From Anaerolineae bacterium (GTDB lineage Bacteria > Chloroflexota > Anaerolineae > Aggregatilineales > J027), in the NCBI GenBank assembly GCA_021463865.1, contig JAJTXY010000025.1:1-56472 (forward strand): DNA of 56,472 bases, written 5' to 3'. Shown piece after piece: positions 1 to 8,199 of the stretch; the stretch's first letter is position 1; each line of letters starts with the position of its first letter. The notes under the pieces are model-generated. The model was not told the origin of the DNA. It searched no databases and saw only the letters and a list, made by a program, of their open reading frames with translations. A program made the translations under genes and the position numbers.

Positions 1-87
1 GCCGCTCACGCCACCGTTCACTGGCAGTTTGATGTCACGCAGGCACGCACTAAGTTGTCGCGCTTATATCCTGAACTACTTTCTTGA
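1..87 (+). CDS. C-terminal end of a probable transposase (partial)
   Basis: An open frame enters from the left edge and ends at TGA 85-87. It encodes the last 28 residues, ending in ARTKLSRLYPELLS. The HWQF...ARxKLxRLYP pattern resembles the C-terminus of IS630-type transposases as I remember them. This is recall of a short motif, not a search. It is followed by AT-rich sequence and then a terminator. Terminal inverted repeats of an element could not be identified. It could also be the end of another protein. Confidence 0.45.
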   Translation, partial: AAHATVHWQFDVTQARTKLSRLYPELLS

Positions 88-150
88 TGCACTACTAGTC
101 ATCACGGTCGAGAATTAAGCCGATTAGCAAAATTTAACGCGGTCTATAAG

Positions 151-184
151 AAAAAGGGATGGGGGTGATAATCCGTCCCTTTTT
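151..184. terminator. Intrinsic terminator, possibly bidirectional
   Basis: AAAAAGGGATGG pairs with CCGTCCCTTTTT (12 bp, one G-T wobble) around a 10-nt loop. A run of T follows on the plus strand and the mirrored T run appears on the minus strand. It closes the transcript of the preceding transposase-like gene and insulates the KAS III-like gene downstream. Confidence 0.75.
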
Positions 185-251
185 GATTTGAAAGGATTAC
201 AATTGAAGTAGAGATGTTTATTTGGTTTTGCGCAGAAAAGGGGATGCCCCT

Positions 252-1295
252 ATGACATTGCCGATGATTGGAATCCGTTCGTGGGGAACTTACTTCCCTG
301 AAAAAATTGAAACAGCCGCCGATGTCGCAGCGGCCAGTGGTGTGCCGGAACAGGTGGTTATCGAAAAAATGGGCCTGCGCCAAAAACATGTGGCTGGGCC
401 GGATGACCACTGTGCAGAAATGGCGGCAAAGGCGGGATTGCAGGCGCTCGAAAGGGCCAATTTTGACCCCGCCGACCTTGATCTAATTCTCTATCATGGC
501 AGCGAGTATAAGGATCATATTGTGTGGTCAGCTGCGACTCGTGTCCAGCAAATTTTGGGGGCGAACAAAGCCGCTGCCTTTGAACTATATGCCTTGTGTG
601 CGGGGACACCGATTGCCCTCAAATCTGCACGGGCCATGATGCGCGACGATCACCATCTGCGGCATGTCCTGTTGGTGACGGCCTCCCGCGAAAACGACTT
701 GGTAGACTATCGTAATGAACGTGCCCGATTTATGTTCAATTTTGGGGCGGGTGGTGGTGCGATACTGCTCGAACGGGGTTATGCGGAAAATGTCATGCTG
801 GGCGCGGCGGCTCTGAGTGATGGGTCACTCAGTAAGACGGTCGTGATGCAGGCGGGGGGCAGTGTCGCGCCTGCTAGTGCCGATACGGTGGCGCATCATC
901 AACATCAATTGGATGTAACCGACTTGACCTATATGGGGGAACACTTGGGTGAGGTTTCCATGCCAAATTTCAAGGAAGTGATTCGACGGGCGGTGGAAAC
1001 GGATGCAGAAGGTTATACTTTGGGGGACATCAAGTTTCTAGCGCTGGTACATATGAAACGTTCATTCCACGACGCGCTCTTGGCCGAGCTAAGTCTGAAG
1101 CCAGAGCAAGCAATTTATTTGGATGAGTATGGACATATGCAGTCGGTAGATCAGATTGTGGCGCTTGATCTTGCGCATCAGCGCGGGTTGCTCCATAACG
1201 GTGATCTGGTGGTCATGGCAGGCGCAGGTACAGGCTATACATGGAGTGCTGCCGCCATCCGTTGGGGCCAGACAATGGACGAGGAGCATATCTAA
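252..1295 (+). CDS. 3-oxoacyl-ACP synthase III family protein (thiolase fold)
   Basis: The 347-aa protein has the length and layout of KAS III/FabH enzymes, which condense an acyl-CoA starter with malonyl-ACP. The active-site cysteine lies in YALCAG (about residue 115), and there is a C-terminal GAGTGYTWSA glycine-rich strand. The histidine region reads LVHMKRSFH. Where FabH normally has YGN it reads YGHMQS, so the third catalytic residue appears to be His rather than Asn. The ATG at 252 was chosen because AAAAGGGG lies 8 nt upstream; an earlier in-frame TTG at 222 has no better site. The genes downstream are exported propellers, so the pathway is not obvious. It may make a secondary metabolite or hydrocarbon-type product rather than serve housekeeping fatty acid synthesis. 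Confidence 0.8.
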   Translation: MTLPMIGIRSWGTYFPEKIETAADVAAASGVPEQVVIEKMGLRQKHVAGPDDHCAEMAAKAGLQALERANFDPADLDLILYHGSEYKDHIVWSAATRVQQILGANKAAAFELYALCAGTPIALKSARAMMRDDHHLRHVLLVTASRENDLVDYRNERARFMFNFGAGGGAILLERGYAENVMLGAAALSDGSLSKTVVMQAGGSVAPASADTVAHHQHQLDVTDLTYMGEHLGEVSMPNFKEVIRRAVETDAEGYTLGDIKFLALVHMKRSFHDALLAELSLKPEQAIYLDEYGHMQSVDQIVALDLAHQRGLLHNGDLVVMAGAGTGYTWSAAAIRWGQTMDEEHI

Positions 1296-1338
1296 GCGAC
1301 TACTTATAACTTTTATCGCTAGTAGTAAGGATTTACCA

Positions 1339-2346
1339 ATGCGATTGATGATTCGTTCATTTGCCGTTGCCGCCGCACTGCTGATCTGGATGACGACGGG
1401 TGTCATCGCGTGGGGGCGGCATCAAGAAGCCGAGCCGATGTGGGTGATTTTTAACTCCCGTGTTGGACAAGAATGGCAGCTTTTTACGGTGCGTGTGGAT
1501 GGCAAGTTTTTGCGCAATGTACCGCAGAGTATTGGCGGGGATTTCGAACCTGCATGGTCGCCGGACGGGGATTGGATTGTTTTTTATTCCTATCGGGATG
1601 ATGGGGCAGCATTGTATCGTGTTGCCCCAGACGGGACACACTTGAAACGCATTACTGCTTCCGCCTTTACATCACGTGCCCCTGATTGGTCACCCGATGG
1701 TAGTCAAATCGCGTTTGTTTCAGTAGACCCGAATTCACAGCATAGCTCCGAACTCTATACCGTGCGGCCGGATGGTTCGGAGGTGACGAAAATTACCGCC
1801 GATATGCACGATGATAATTCACCCGCATGGTCGCCGGATGGAGAATGGATTGCGTTTGAATCGAACCGGGAAATAGATTATGAGCTTTATCGGGTGCGAC
1901 CTGATGGTTCGGATTTAACGCGCTTGACCTATAACAACGGACGTGATCTTGCGCCGTCGTGGTCGCCGAATGGCAAATGGATTGTGTTTCAATCTTTTCG
2001 AGAGGGCGATACCGATCTGTACGTGACGGATTTTAATGGACAGGTCGTTCGCCGTCTGACGGATGCCCCCGGTTTTGATGGGATGCCCGCGTGGTCGCCA
2101 GATGGCAAATGGATTGCGTTTGTGTCGGAGCGCGACGGCAACCGTGAAATCTATCGGATGCGTCCTGATGGGTCGGATGTGCAGCGGCTGACCGATAACT
2201 TGGTGCATGATACTGCTCCGGCATGGTCGCCGCCGATGGTCAGGATATGGACAAAACCGTTTTGGCCTGTTTGGACACTTGCGACAGGGGCTATTTTGTT
2301 GGGGGCAGGCTTTTCAAAAAGGAGATGGTATTGGCGAAGCATTTAG
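1339..2346 (+). CDS. Exported TolB/WD40-like beta-propeller protein
   Basis: The 335-aa protein has an N-terminal hydrophobic signal or anchor (MRLMIRSFAVAAALLIWM). About six PD40/TolB repeats of the form AWSPDGxWIAFxSxRDGNxEIYRMRPDGSDxxRLT follow. A C-terminal hydrophobic segment (WTLATGAILLGAGF) and a basic tail complete it, suggesting an extracytoplasmic propeller anchored at its C-terminus. AAGGATTTACC precedes the ATG at 1339; the long upstream extension of the open frame overlaps the previous gene and is not protein-like. TolB repeats usually mediate protein or carbohydrate contacts, so no enzymatic role is claimed. The same architecture recurs at 52138-53424. Confidence 0.75.
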   Translation: MRLMIRSFAVAAALLIWMTTGVIAWGRHQEAEPMWVIFNSRVGQEWQLFTVRVDGKFLRNVPQSIGGDFEPAWSPDGDWIVFYSYRDDGAALYRVAPDGTHLKRITASAFTSRAPDWSPDGSQIAFVSVDPNSQHSSELYTVRPDGSEVTKITADMHDDNSPAWSPDGEWIAFESNREIDYELYRVRPDGSDLTRLTYNNGRDLAPSWSPNGKWIVFQSFREGDTDLYVTDFNGQVVRRLTDAPGFDGMPAWSPDGKWIAFVSERDGNREIYRMRPDGSDVQRLTDNLVHDTAPAWSPPMVRIWTKPFWPVWTLATGAILLGAGFSKRRWYWRSI

Positions 2347-3419
2347 GATTATGGATATTCGTCGGGTTGCTGGTGTTAGTTGCACCCGTACAGGCCCAAC
2401 AATCGGGCTATGCCGCGATTACCGCCGAAAATATTCGGGATTTACAATCGGTGCAACAGCTTGATTTTGCTGCCATCCTAGAAGGTCTTGAATCGGCATC
2501 CGGGCTGTTTGTCATCAACAGTGATGCCAGTAAAATCATTACCTTTGGCAATGCGCCGGGGCAGCCTCCCCTCAGCCGTGCGATTTTATGGGGCTATGGT
2601 GAGGATTTATCGGTGATGCCGATCACCGACAGCAGCATTTTTCGGGCGTTGTCCGGTGATGGGGAGTGTCTGTATGCCGGATATCAAGGTTTCGTCGAAG
2701 TTTATCGGCTTGACCAAACAGAAGATGATGTTGTTCGGATGGCCCTGAATGCCCCAACGGATTTTGTGAATGACTTGTGGCTGCAAGACCCGACAGAGTG
2801 CGGAAACATCATCTACGTCGAAATCACCGATAGGATGGGCCAAACAGCGGTCTGGCAGTTGGATGCAACTCAACCGGATGCCCCCGTTTTTCTCTATGAC
2901 CAATTGTTTATTATCCCCGATCAAGATGCGGCGGCAAGGGTTGGACGTGTGCCTCCCCCACTCGCGCTCACGATGGATTTTGATGGGCATTTGTATCGGT
3001 GGGATATGAATGATAATACGCTGACTGCAACGGTGCCCGTTGGCGAGTTGGCGATGTTTGGTGCAGTTAATCAGCCCGGTACACATTATGTATGGCTGAA
3101 TGAGGACTATAATGCGCTGCATCTGGTGGATTTTGAGGCACTATCTGATCGGGAAGTGGCATCATTGGGAGAGGGATTCTATATCTCACATCTCAGATTG
3201 ACGCAGAACGCGGATGTGATTATTGGCGTTGACCCCAAAGATGCACCGGGCACGGTCAGCGCGTGGCTGGTCGAAACAGGCGAACGCATTGATCTTGGCC
3301 CGTATCGCCAGTGTAACCGCGTCCAACCTGATTTGGTGCAACTTTCACGCGATGGCACGACATTGGTTATCGGCTGCGATACGGGCCTTGATATTTGGCG
3401 GGTGGTAGCGCACGACTAA
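2331..3419 (+). CDS. Exported protein of unknown function, propeller-like
   Basis: This 362-aa protein starts with a signal peptide (LGLWIFVGLLVLVAPVQAQQ). The rest is beta-rich sequence with DG-containing turns (SGDGECLYAGYQG, SRDGTTLVIGCDTGLDIWR), consistent with a WD40 or quinoprotein-like propeller without canonical TolB repeats. AAGGAG at 2319-2324 abuts an ATG at 2325, while the in-frame TTG at 2331 has 6-nt spacing. I therefore take TTG as the start, with ATG 2325 as the alternative. The start overlaps the end of the preceding propeller gene by 16 nt, which implies translational coupling and a shared extracytoplasmic role. The function is unknown. Confidence 0.65.
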   Translation: MAKHLGLWIFVGLLVLVAPVQAQQSGYAAITAENIRDLQSVQQLDFAAILEGLESASGLFVINSDASKIITFGNAPGQPPLSRAILWGYGEDLSVMPITDSSIFRALSGDGECLYAGYQGFVEVYRLDQTEDDVVRMALNAPTDFVNDLWLQDPTECGNIIYVEITDRMGQTAVWQLDATQPDAPVFLYDQLFIIPDQDAAARVGRVPPPLALTMDFDGHLYRWDMNDNTLTATVPVGELAMFGAVNQPGTHYVWLNEDYNALHLVDFEALSDREVASLGEGFYISHLRLTQNADVIIGVDPKDAPGTVSAWLVETGERIDLGPYRQCNRVQPDLVQLSRDGTTLVIGCDTGLDIWRVVAHD

Positions 3420-3423
3420 ATGC

Positions 3424-3885
3424 TCATGGCCCTAGCAGTGGCGGGAACTCCGTTGGTGGCAGAAGTTTGGCTAAATCATCGGTAATGGCATATAAGCCTT
3501 CGAGTTGATTATAAGCGTGGCGTGCCCAACGAGAATTGGGGGCGATGTCCAAAAAATGCTCAAAGTCCTCAATCGCCGATTGATAGTTTCCAGCGCGGGC
3601 ATAAGTCATGGCGCGATTAAACAGGGCATCCACATAAGCGGGATTTTGGGCGAGGAGCGTCGTAAAATCCGCGATTGCCCCCGCCCAATTATCGAGTTCT
3701 CGCCAACGCACTAAGCCCCGATTAAAGCGTGCCAACTGGTAGCCGTTATCCAAATTTAGGGCGCGGGTAAACCAGCGTTCGGTAGCTTGAAAATCGGTGC
3801 GGTGGCGGGAGGCCAATGCGTGAAAGCGGCGCATCGTTCCCATACCATGAACCAGTCTGGCGAGAACTCGTTTAAACATCGTCAT
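3424..3885 (-). CDS. Tetratricopeptide repeat protein
   Basis: The 153-aa protein carries two to three TPR-type helical hairpins, for example NRGLVRWRELDNWAGAIADF and NRAMTYARAGNYQSAIEDFE. TPRs are protein-interaction scaffolds. No signal peptide is visible, so it is probably cytoplasmic. Its ATG overlaps the serS stop codon as TAATG, so it should be translated with serS and fall under the T-box. There is a second in-frame ATG two codons later. Its partner is unknown. The gene is convergent with the plus-strand propeller gene, with only 4 nt between stop codons and no visible terminator. Confidence 0.75.
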   Translation of the reverse strand: MTMFKRVLARLVHGMGTMRRFHALASRHRTDFQATERWFTRALNLDNGYQLARFNRGLVRWRELDNWAGAIADFTTLLAQNPAYVDALFNRAMTYARAGNYQSAIEDFEHFLDIAPNSRWARHAYNQLEGLYAITDDLAKLLPPTEFPPLLGP

Positions 3886-5312
3886 TAGCCCTTTGGCTCG
3901 ATGATTTCTTGACCACCGAGATAGGGCCGCAGGACGTTTGGAATAACAATGGCGCCGTCAGCGGTCTGGTAATTTTCCATAATCGCAATCACGGTGCGTG
4001 GAATGCCGAGGCAAGAGCCGTTCAGCATATGCACAAATTTGGCCTTGCCCCCATCCCCCGGACGATATTTGATGTTGGCGCGACGGGCTTGGAAATCTTC
4101 GGTATTGCTGATAGAAGACACTTCCAGCCATTCTTCGCAGCCGGGTGCCCACATTTCAATATCGAATTTCTTGGTGGCCGTGAAGCCCAAGTCGCCGGTC
4201 ACAATTTCCAGCCGACGATAGGGGATTTCCAGCTTGGCGATCATGCTTTCGGCAATTTGCATCATCTTTTCCATTTCGTCATAGCTGGTGTCTTGGCTTG
4301 CCAATTTGAACATCTCGACCTTTTCAAATTGATGCACCCGTTTGATGCCCCGCACATCCCGACCCGCGCTCATTTTTTCCTGACGGAAGCAGGGGGTATG
4401 GCCGACATAGCTGCGCGGTAGGCTCGCTTCTTCCAAAACTTCACCACCCAGCATATTGGCAATCGCCACTTCCGCTGTCGGCAGCATGTACATATCGAGG
4501 TCGGCTAGGGGGTAACTGGTATCCACGAACTTGGGGAACTGACCAGAACCATACATCGCCTCACGCTTGACCATCAGCGGTACATAGAGTTCTTCAAAAC
4601 CCCATGCGGTGGTCAATTCGTCCAGTAGGAAATTAATCAAGGCACGCTGTAACCGTGCGCCCATACCCGCCAGAATATAGAAGCGTGTTCCGGCGATTTT
4701 GACTCCGCGCTCGAAATCAATGATGCCCAGTGCGGGGCCAAGTTCCCAATGGGGTTGCGCTTTGAAGTCAAATTGGCGGATTGCACCCTGTACCGGATGG
4801 GCAATATTGGCTTCGTCGCTGTCGGCTACCGGAACGCTGGCGTGGGGCATATTGGGAACCCACAACTGCTCCTCATAAAATGCCTCTTCGACCTCGCGCA
4901 CCTGCTCATCAAGGGTGGTGATTTTGTCACCGAGTCCACCCAGACGGGCAAATAGGGCGTTCATCGTTTCCTGAAATTCGACCTCCGTCGCACCATTGCC
5001 ACCTTGAGGCGGATTTTCAAATAACCCCTGCGCTTTTTGATAGTCATTGGCTTCGAGGGCCGCAATCACGGCTTGCGCGGCGGCTTGTTTGACCCCAACC
5101 TCCAATTTTTTGTTGCCTCGCAGTTGGCCTGTGGCCTTGCTCAAGTTATTGCGGAAGGCTTTTAGCTGTTCGACCTCGGTCAACAGGGCGCGGCGGCGTT
5201 GATCTAGTTCCAAAATCCGGTCAATCCGGGCGACGGCGGCCTCATCATTCAGTTTGCGTAGTTGATCTTTTACCCAGTCGGGTTTTTCGCGGATAAGGGT
5301 AATATCCAGCAT
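3885..5312 (-). CDS. serS: Seryl-tRNA synthetase
   Basis: This class II aminoacyl-tRNA synthetase charges tRNA-Ser. The N-terminus MLDITLIREKPDWVKDQL and the following helical arm are typical SerRS. Motif 2 appears in PCFRQEKMSAGRDVRGIKR and motif 3 in NGSCLGIPRTVIAIMENYQ. At 475 aa it is longer than the usual 420-430 aa. The extra length lies mostly in the tRNA-binding coiled-coil arm (around ENPPQGGNGATEVEFQ, residues about 100-115). Motif 3 reads NGSCLGIPRT where many homologues have NGSGLAVGRT. GGAG lies upstream of the ATG at 5312. It is downstream of the T-box leader and the small membrane protein gene, so expression should respond to uncharged tRNA-Ser. Confidence 0.96.
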   Translation of the reverse strand: MLDITLIREKPDWVKDQLRKLNDEAAVARIDRILELDQRRRALLTEVEQLKAFRNNLSKATGQLRGNKKLEVGVKQAAAQAVIAALEANDYQKAQGLFENPPQGGNGATEVEFQETMNALFARLGGLGDKITTLDEQVREVEEAFYEEQLWVPNMPHASVPVADSDEANIAHPVQGAIRQFDFKAQPHWELGPALGIIDFERGVKIAGTRFYILAGMGARLQRALINFLLDELTTAWGFEELYVPLMVKREAMYGSGQFPKFVDTSYPLADLDMYMLPTAEVAIANMLGGEVLEEASLPRSYVGHTPCFRQEKMSAGRDVRGIKRVHQFEKVEMFKLASQDTSYDEMEKMMQIAESMIAKLEIPYRRLEIVTGDLGFTATKKFDIEMWAPGCEEWLEVSSISNTEDFQARRANIKYRPGDGGKAKFVHMLNGSCLGIPRTVIAIMENYQTADGAIVIPNVLRPYLGGQEIIEPKG

Positions 5313-5332
5313 GTCGTTCGTTGCTCCTTCGC

Positions 5333-5494
5333 TTATTTGGGTTGTTCGCGTTTTTGGTCAGTTGATTGCGTTGTTTGCCAGCTATCTTCCGGCAGTGGGC
5401 GTGTTAAATCTTGATACAAGCGCCGCACCGCCAAAATAGACCCGAGGGCAATGACCCCGTAGATAATGTAATCAAAAATATCGCGTGTACTCAT
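5333..5494 (-). CDS. Small membrane protein upstream of serS (53 aa)
   Basis: The peptide begins MSTRDIFDYIIYGVIALGSIL, giving one transmembrane helix at about residues 8-25, then a basic/polar tail ending in TDQKREQPK. The start is set by AAGGAAGG a few nt before the ATG at 5494; a longer open frame merely reads back through the T-box. It lies 20 nt before serS and after the T-box terminator, so it is the first gene of a tRNA-Ser-regulated operon. I do not recognise the family. Confidence 0.7.
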   Translation of the reverse strand: MSTRDIFDYIIYGVIALGSILAVRRLYQDLTRPLPEDSWQTTQSTDQKREQPK

Positions 5495-5531
5495 ATGCCT
5501 TCCTTTCCGTTGGCTGGACAGGCGGGAGAAC

Positions 5532-5796
5532 AAAAAAGCCCCGCCCATCCTGTTACGATTTGTAACTAGGACGAGGGGACTCGTGGTGCCACCTAGATTT
5601 GTCACGACCTCACGGCCCGTGACCTTATTGAGTCGTGTCGACTCGGCGCTTTAACGGGCGCTCCCGGCATCATTCATCATGATACAACCTACTCAGGAGT
5701 GGAACACTGTCCGGTGTGTCACCGCCTCGCACCATCCGGCGGCTCTCTGTTGACCTCTTTTGGACAGGCATATCTCCGTCAGAGTTTTTGTCTATG
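5532..5796 (-). ncRNA. T-box riboswitch leader (serS operon)
   Basis: Read on the minus strand, the leader has a stem I with the CCGCCGGATGGTGCGAGGCGG-type arm, then a candidate specifier region with a TCC (Ser) triplet near 5696-5698. The conserved T-box sequence AGGTGGCACCACGAG follows at about 5580-5595. After it, GTCCCCTCGTCCT can pair with AGGATGGGCGGGGC, followed by six T (5532-5537), forming the competing terminator. This is a transcription-termination T-box: uncharged tRNA-Ser would stabilise the antiterminator. The specifier assignment rests on position and on the downstream serS, not on a folded model. Confidence 0.88.
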
Positions 5797-5802
5797 TGAA
5801 CT

Positions 5803-5832
5803 AGCATAACAAGAAGCACAAACCGCTGTCAA
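5803..5832 (-). promoter_or_regulatory. Sigma-70-type promoter of the T-box/serS operon
   Basis: TTGACA (5827-5832) and TATGCT (5803-5808) are separated by 18 nt on the minus strand. Transcription would start near 5796, just before T-box stem I. It lies immediately after the terminator of the cytochrome operon. Confidence 0.75.
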
Positions 5833-5840
5833 GAGGCGAG

Positions 5841-5864
5841 AGATAAAGGGGGTTAGTGACCCCC
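5841..5864 (-). terminator. Terminator of the cytochrome operon
   Basis: On the minus strand GGGGGT pairs with ACCCCC around a 5-nt loop (5848-5864), followed by TTTATCT. It starts 6 nt past the stop codon of the cytochrome b-c fusion gene and separates that operon from the serS promoter. Confidence 0.75.
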
Positions 5865-5869
5865 TGCAA

Positions 5870-6970
5870 TTACTCTAGACTTGAACGCAGGTAAGCGTAT
5901 AAATCGGCGATGTCTTGTTCGCTGGCTTGGCCGGGGCCATAGGCGGGCATGTCGGCTGGGCCACGCCGAATATCGGCAGCAAACAATTCGAATTCTAGGC
6001 GGGTGCTGCGAATCGCTGGAATCGGCGGGACTCCTTGTCCAGTTTCGCCATGACACCTGCCACATTGGAGTGACTCCCATTTGACCGCTCCGGCTTCAGC
6101 ATTACCTTGATCGGGATTGATGTCAACGGATGCTTCAACGGGCTGGCGTGGCACAGTGTCGAGGGCACTATCTTCGAACGTCACGAAAATGAAAAGGCCG
6201 ATGGTCAACAAGATGGTCATGAAGACCGCATAGGGCCAAAATCGCTTGTGACGACGGGCCATAATTTCAGCCGGAACAACGGGGGTGGCGGTTCCCTCCT
6301 GCATGGCGACCAGTTCAAGGGCGTGTTCCTCTTCCATGTGATGGACGGGCATTTTGCCTGTGAACATGGCGCGATTGAAACGGCGGATATGCACGTTGTA
6401 CATATGCCAGATGATGATGGAGGCCACCGCTAACAATGCCTCGGAGCTATGCGCCAAACGTGCAGCAGGAATAACTTCGGCGGGTAGGATTTTGGAAGTG
6501 GCGATAGGGTTCCACATCATAAATCCTGTTGCGATCATGACCAGTGTTCCCCAGACCAGCGCCAGATATTCAGCTTTTTCGCCAAAATTATAGCGGCCCA
6601 TCTTGGGGTGTTCTTTGCGGAGACCCAGATTGTGAAGTACCCATCCAATTAGATCACGTAGGTCTTTGACGGTGGGAAGCATGTTGAGGCTAGAGCCACG
6701 CACATAGATTTTATAGGTCAGTGCCCCGCCATGATAGATTGCGCCAGCCATTAGCAGTGTGGCGAAAAAGCGGTGCATGATGCGGATGCTCTCGATACCG
6801 CCGAGAAGTTCAATAAAATCTTTGGCGATTTGGAAATTTGCATATCGCTGGGGTAATCCGGTAAGGGCTAACATACTGAACGAGATGATGAGCACGATAT
6901 GCTCCATCCGTTCGGCAGCGCCAAAACGCTCGACGTAGTGTTGTTTGACTGTGGTGCCAATCGCTGCCAT
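5870..6970 (-). CDS. Cytochrome b561-type membrane protein fused to a cytochrome c domain
   Basis: The 366-aa protein has an N-terminal part resembling the cytochrome b subunit of formate dehydrogenases and related quinone-linked complexes. It contains about four membrane helices with histidines in MEHIVLII, IMHRFFATLLMAGAIYHG and LAHSSEALL...IIIWHMYNVHI, which could ligate two b hemes. A further helix (about residues 245-265) leads to a C-terminal extracytoplasmic cytochrome c domain (about 285-366) with one CGRCH site and a distal Met in DMPAYGPGQ. It is the last gene of the nine-heme cytochrome operon, 2 nt after the preceding stop. The likely role is electron exchange between the quinone pool and the multiheme proteins. 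A b-type subunit with its own c domain is less common than separate subunits. Confidence 0.8.
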   Translation of the reverse strand: MAAIGTTVKQHYVERFGAAERMEHIVLIISFSMLALTGLPQRYANFQIAKDFIELLGGIESIRIMHRFFATLLMAGAIYHGGALTYKIYVRGSSLNMLPTVKDLRDLIGWVLHNLGLRKEHPKMGRYNFGEKAEYLALVWGTLVMIATGFMMWNPIATSKILPAEVIPAARLAHSSEALLAVASIIIWHMYNVHIRRFNRAMFTGKMPVHHMEEEHALELVAMQEGTATPVVPAEIMARRHKRFWPYAVFMTILLTIGLFIFVTFEDSALDTVPRQPVEASVDINPDQGNAEAGAVKWESLQCGRCHGETGQGVPPIPAIRSTRLEFELFAADIRRGPADMPAYGPGQASEQDIADLYAYLRSSLE

Positions 6971-6972
6971 GA

Positions 6973-8199
6973 TTAGCCTTCCTTCTTCGGATCAGATTTA
7001 GCTAAGACGTCAGAATCCGGTGCACGAGGCCCTTTGTCTTTTTTGCCTCTGCCGATATGACGTGCTCGTGCAAAAATGTCGGTGCCAACTAAGAAGGCAA
7101 AACCGCCAATGACACCCGGAATGAGGATTTTGTAGAAGAGGTCTACGACAAAGACCAGCGGGTGACGATCCTGTGATGGCTCAAAGTGACCGACCCACGC
7201 ATCAGGAAAATCGCTGCTGGCGTTTGGATGGCACTGTTGACAGGTCGCCAATAGATTTTCTTTAGCGACTTGGCTCTTGGAATCGTCAGCGGGTGTGATG
7301 TTATGAACACCGTGACAGTCATAACAGACCGCTTTGTTACTGGCGACATCGGGGTCATCCTGCTCAAACATGGCGACGGTGGTGCCGTGAAAATCATTCA
7401 AGTAGGTGTCAAAGACATTCGTGTTAATGTCATATTTTGCCATCAAGTCTTCATCAGCGTGACAGTCGGCGCAAAGTTCGGGCGAACGATTACGGAATTG
7501 GGCTGTCGTAGGTGTGTTGATGCCATGCACGCCATGACAGGTGATACAGGTCGGGGCATTGGTATCCCCATTTACCAAGAGCGCCTCACCATGAATACTC
7601 TCTTTGTATTCATCAAAAATGCTGGTGTGGCATGTGCCGCAGGTTTGTGCGGCAAGTTCGGGATGGTCTTGGATGGGTTGGACATCGTGTGCGCCGTGAC
7701 AGTCCACACAGACCGCTGCCCGCAGATTGCCGTTGGCTAACCCTTGAGTATGAACACTATCGAGGTTATCTTGGGCTTGGTCAACATGGCAGTCGGTACA
7801 AATTTGCGACATCTGAATGGTAAATGCTCGACCACTTTCCGGCAGAGGATCATCGTGTGGGAAGGCGTCTGCGCCATGACAATCCACACAGCCCAGTGCT
7901 CCCTCCGGGTTGCTGGTGCCATGTACCGAATCGGCGATCATATCGGGTGTGACATGCAAATCGAGGGTCAAGCCATCCGCCAATTCAACGGTGCGGCCTT
8001 CTTGGGAATGGCACACCGCACAGTAAGCATTATTTCCAGTGGGTTGTTTGGCTGTACCACTCCCCCCATCTTGAGCTTCAACAATGGGGTGTTTAAATAC
8101 CGACTGTGAGGGGGAAGAACTCGGCCACAAGGCAATTATGACCAAAGCTAGTCCTGCTCCAAAACAGAAGGTAAAAAGGTGTCGGAGTATTCTTTTCAT
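6973..8199 (-). CDS. Membrane-anchored nine-heme cytochrome c
   Basis: The 408-aa protein has nine CxxCH sites (CAVCH, CVDCH, CTDCH, CVDCH, CGTCH, CITCH, CADCH, CYDCH, CQQCH). An N-terminal signal anchor (about residues 5-27) precedes them. A C-terminal transmembrane helix (FYKILIPGVIGGFAFLVGT) and a basic cytoplasmic tail end the protein. The heme domain lies outside the membrane. The repeated CVDCHGAH/CITCHGVH spacing resembles cytochrome c7/NrfH-like and DmsE/MtrA-like multiheme electron carriers. Its ATG overlaps the stop of the preceding cytochrome gene as ATGA, and the b561-c gene follows, so the three form one operon. It probably passes electrons between the b-type quinone subunit and the larger cytochrome. 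Confidence 0.88.
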   Translation of the reverse strand: MKRILRHLFTFCFGAGLALVIIALWPSSSPSQSVFKHPIVEAQDGGSGTAKQPTGNNAYCAVCHSQEGRTVELADGLTLDLHVTPDMIADSVHGTSNPEGALGCVDCHGADAFPHDDPLPESGRAFTIQMSQICTDCHVDQAQDNLDSVHTQGLANGNLRAAVCVDCHGAHDVQPIQDHPELAAQTCGTCHTSIFDEYKESIHGEALLVNGDTNAPTCITCHGVHGINTPTTAQFRNRSPELCADCHADEDLMAKYDINTNVFDTYLNDFHGTTVAMFEQDDPDVASNKAVCYDCHGVHNITPADDSKSQVAKENLLATCQQCHPNASSDFPDAWVGHFEPSQDRHPLVFVVDLFYKILIPGVIGGFAFLVGTDIFARARHIGRGKKDKGPRAPDSDVLAKSDPKKEG

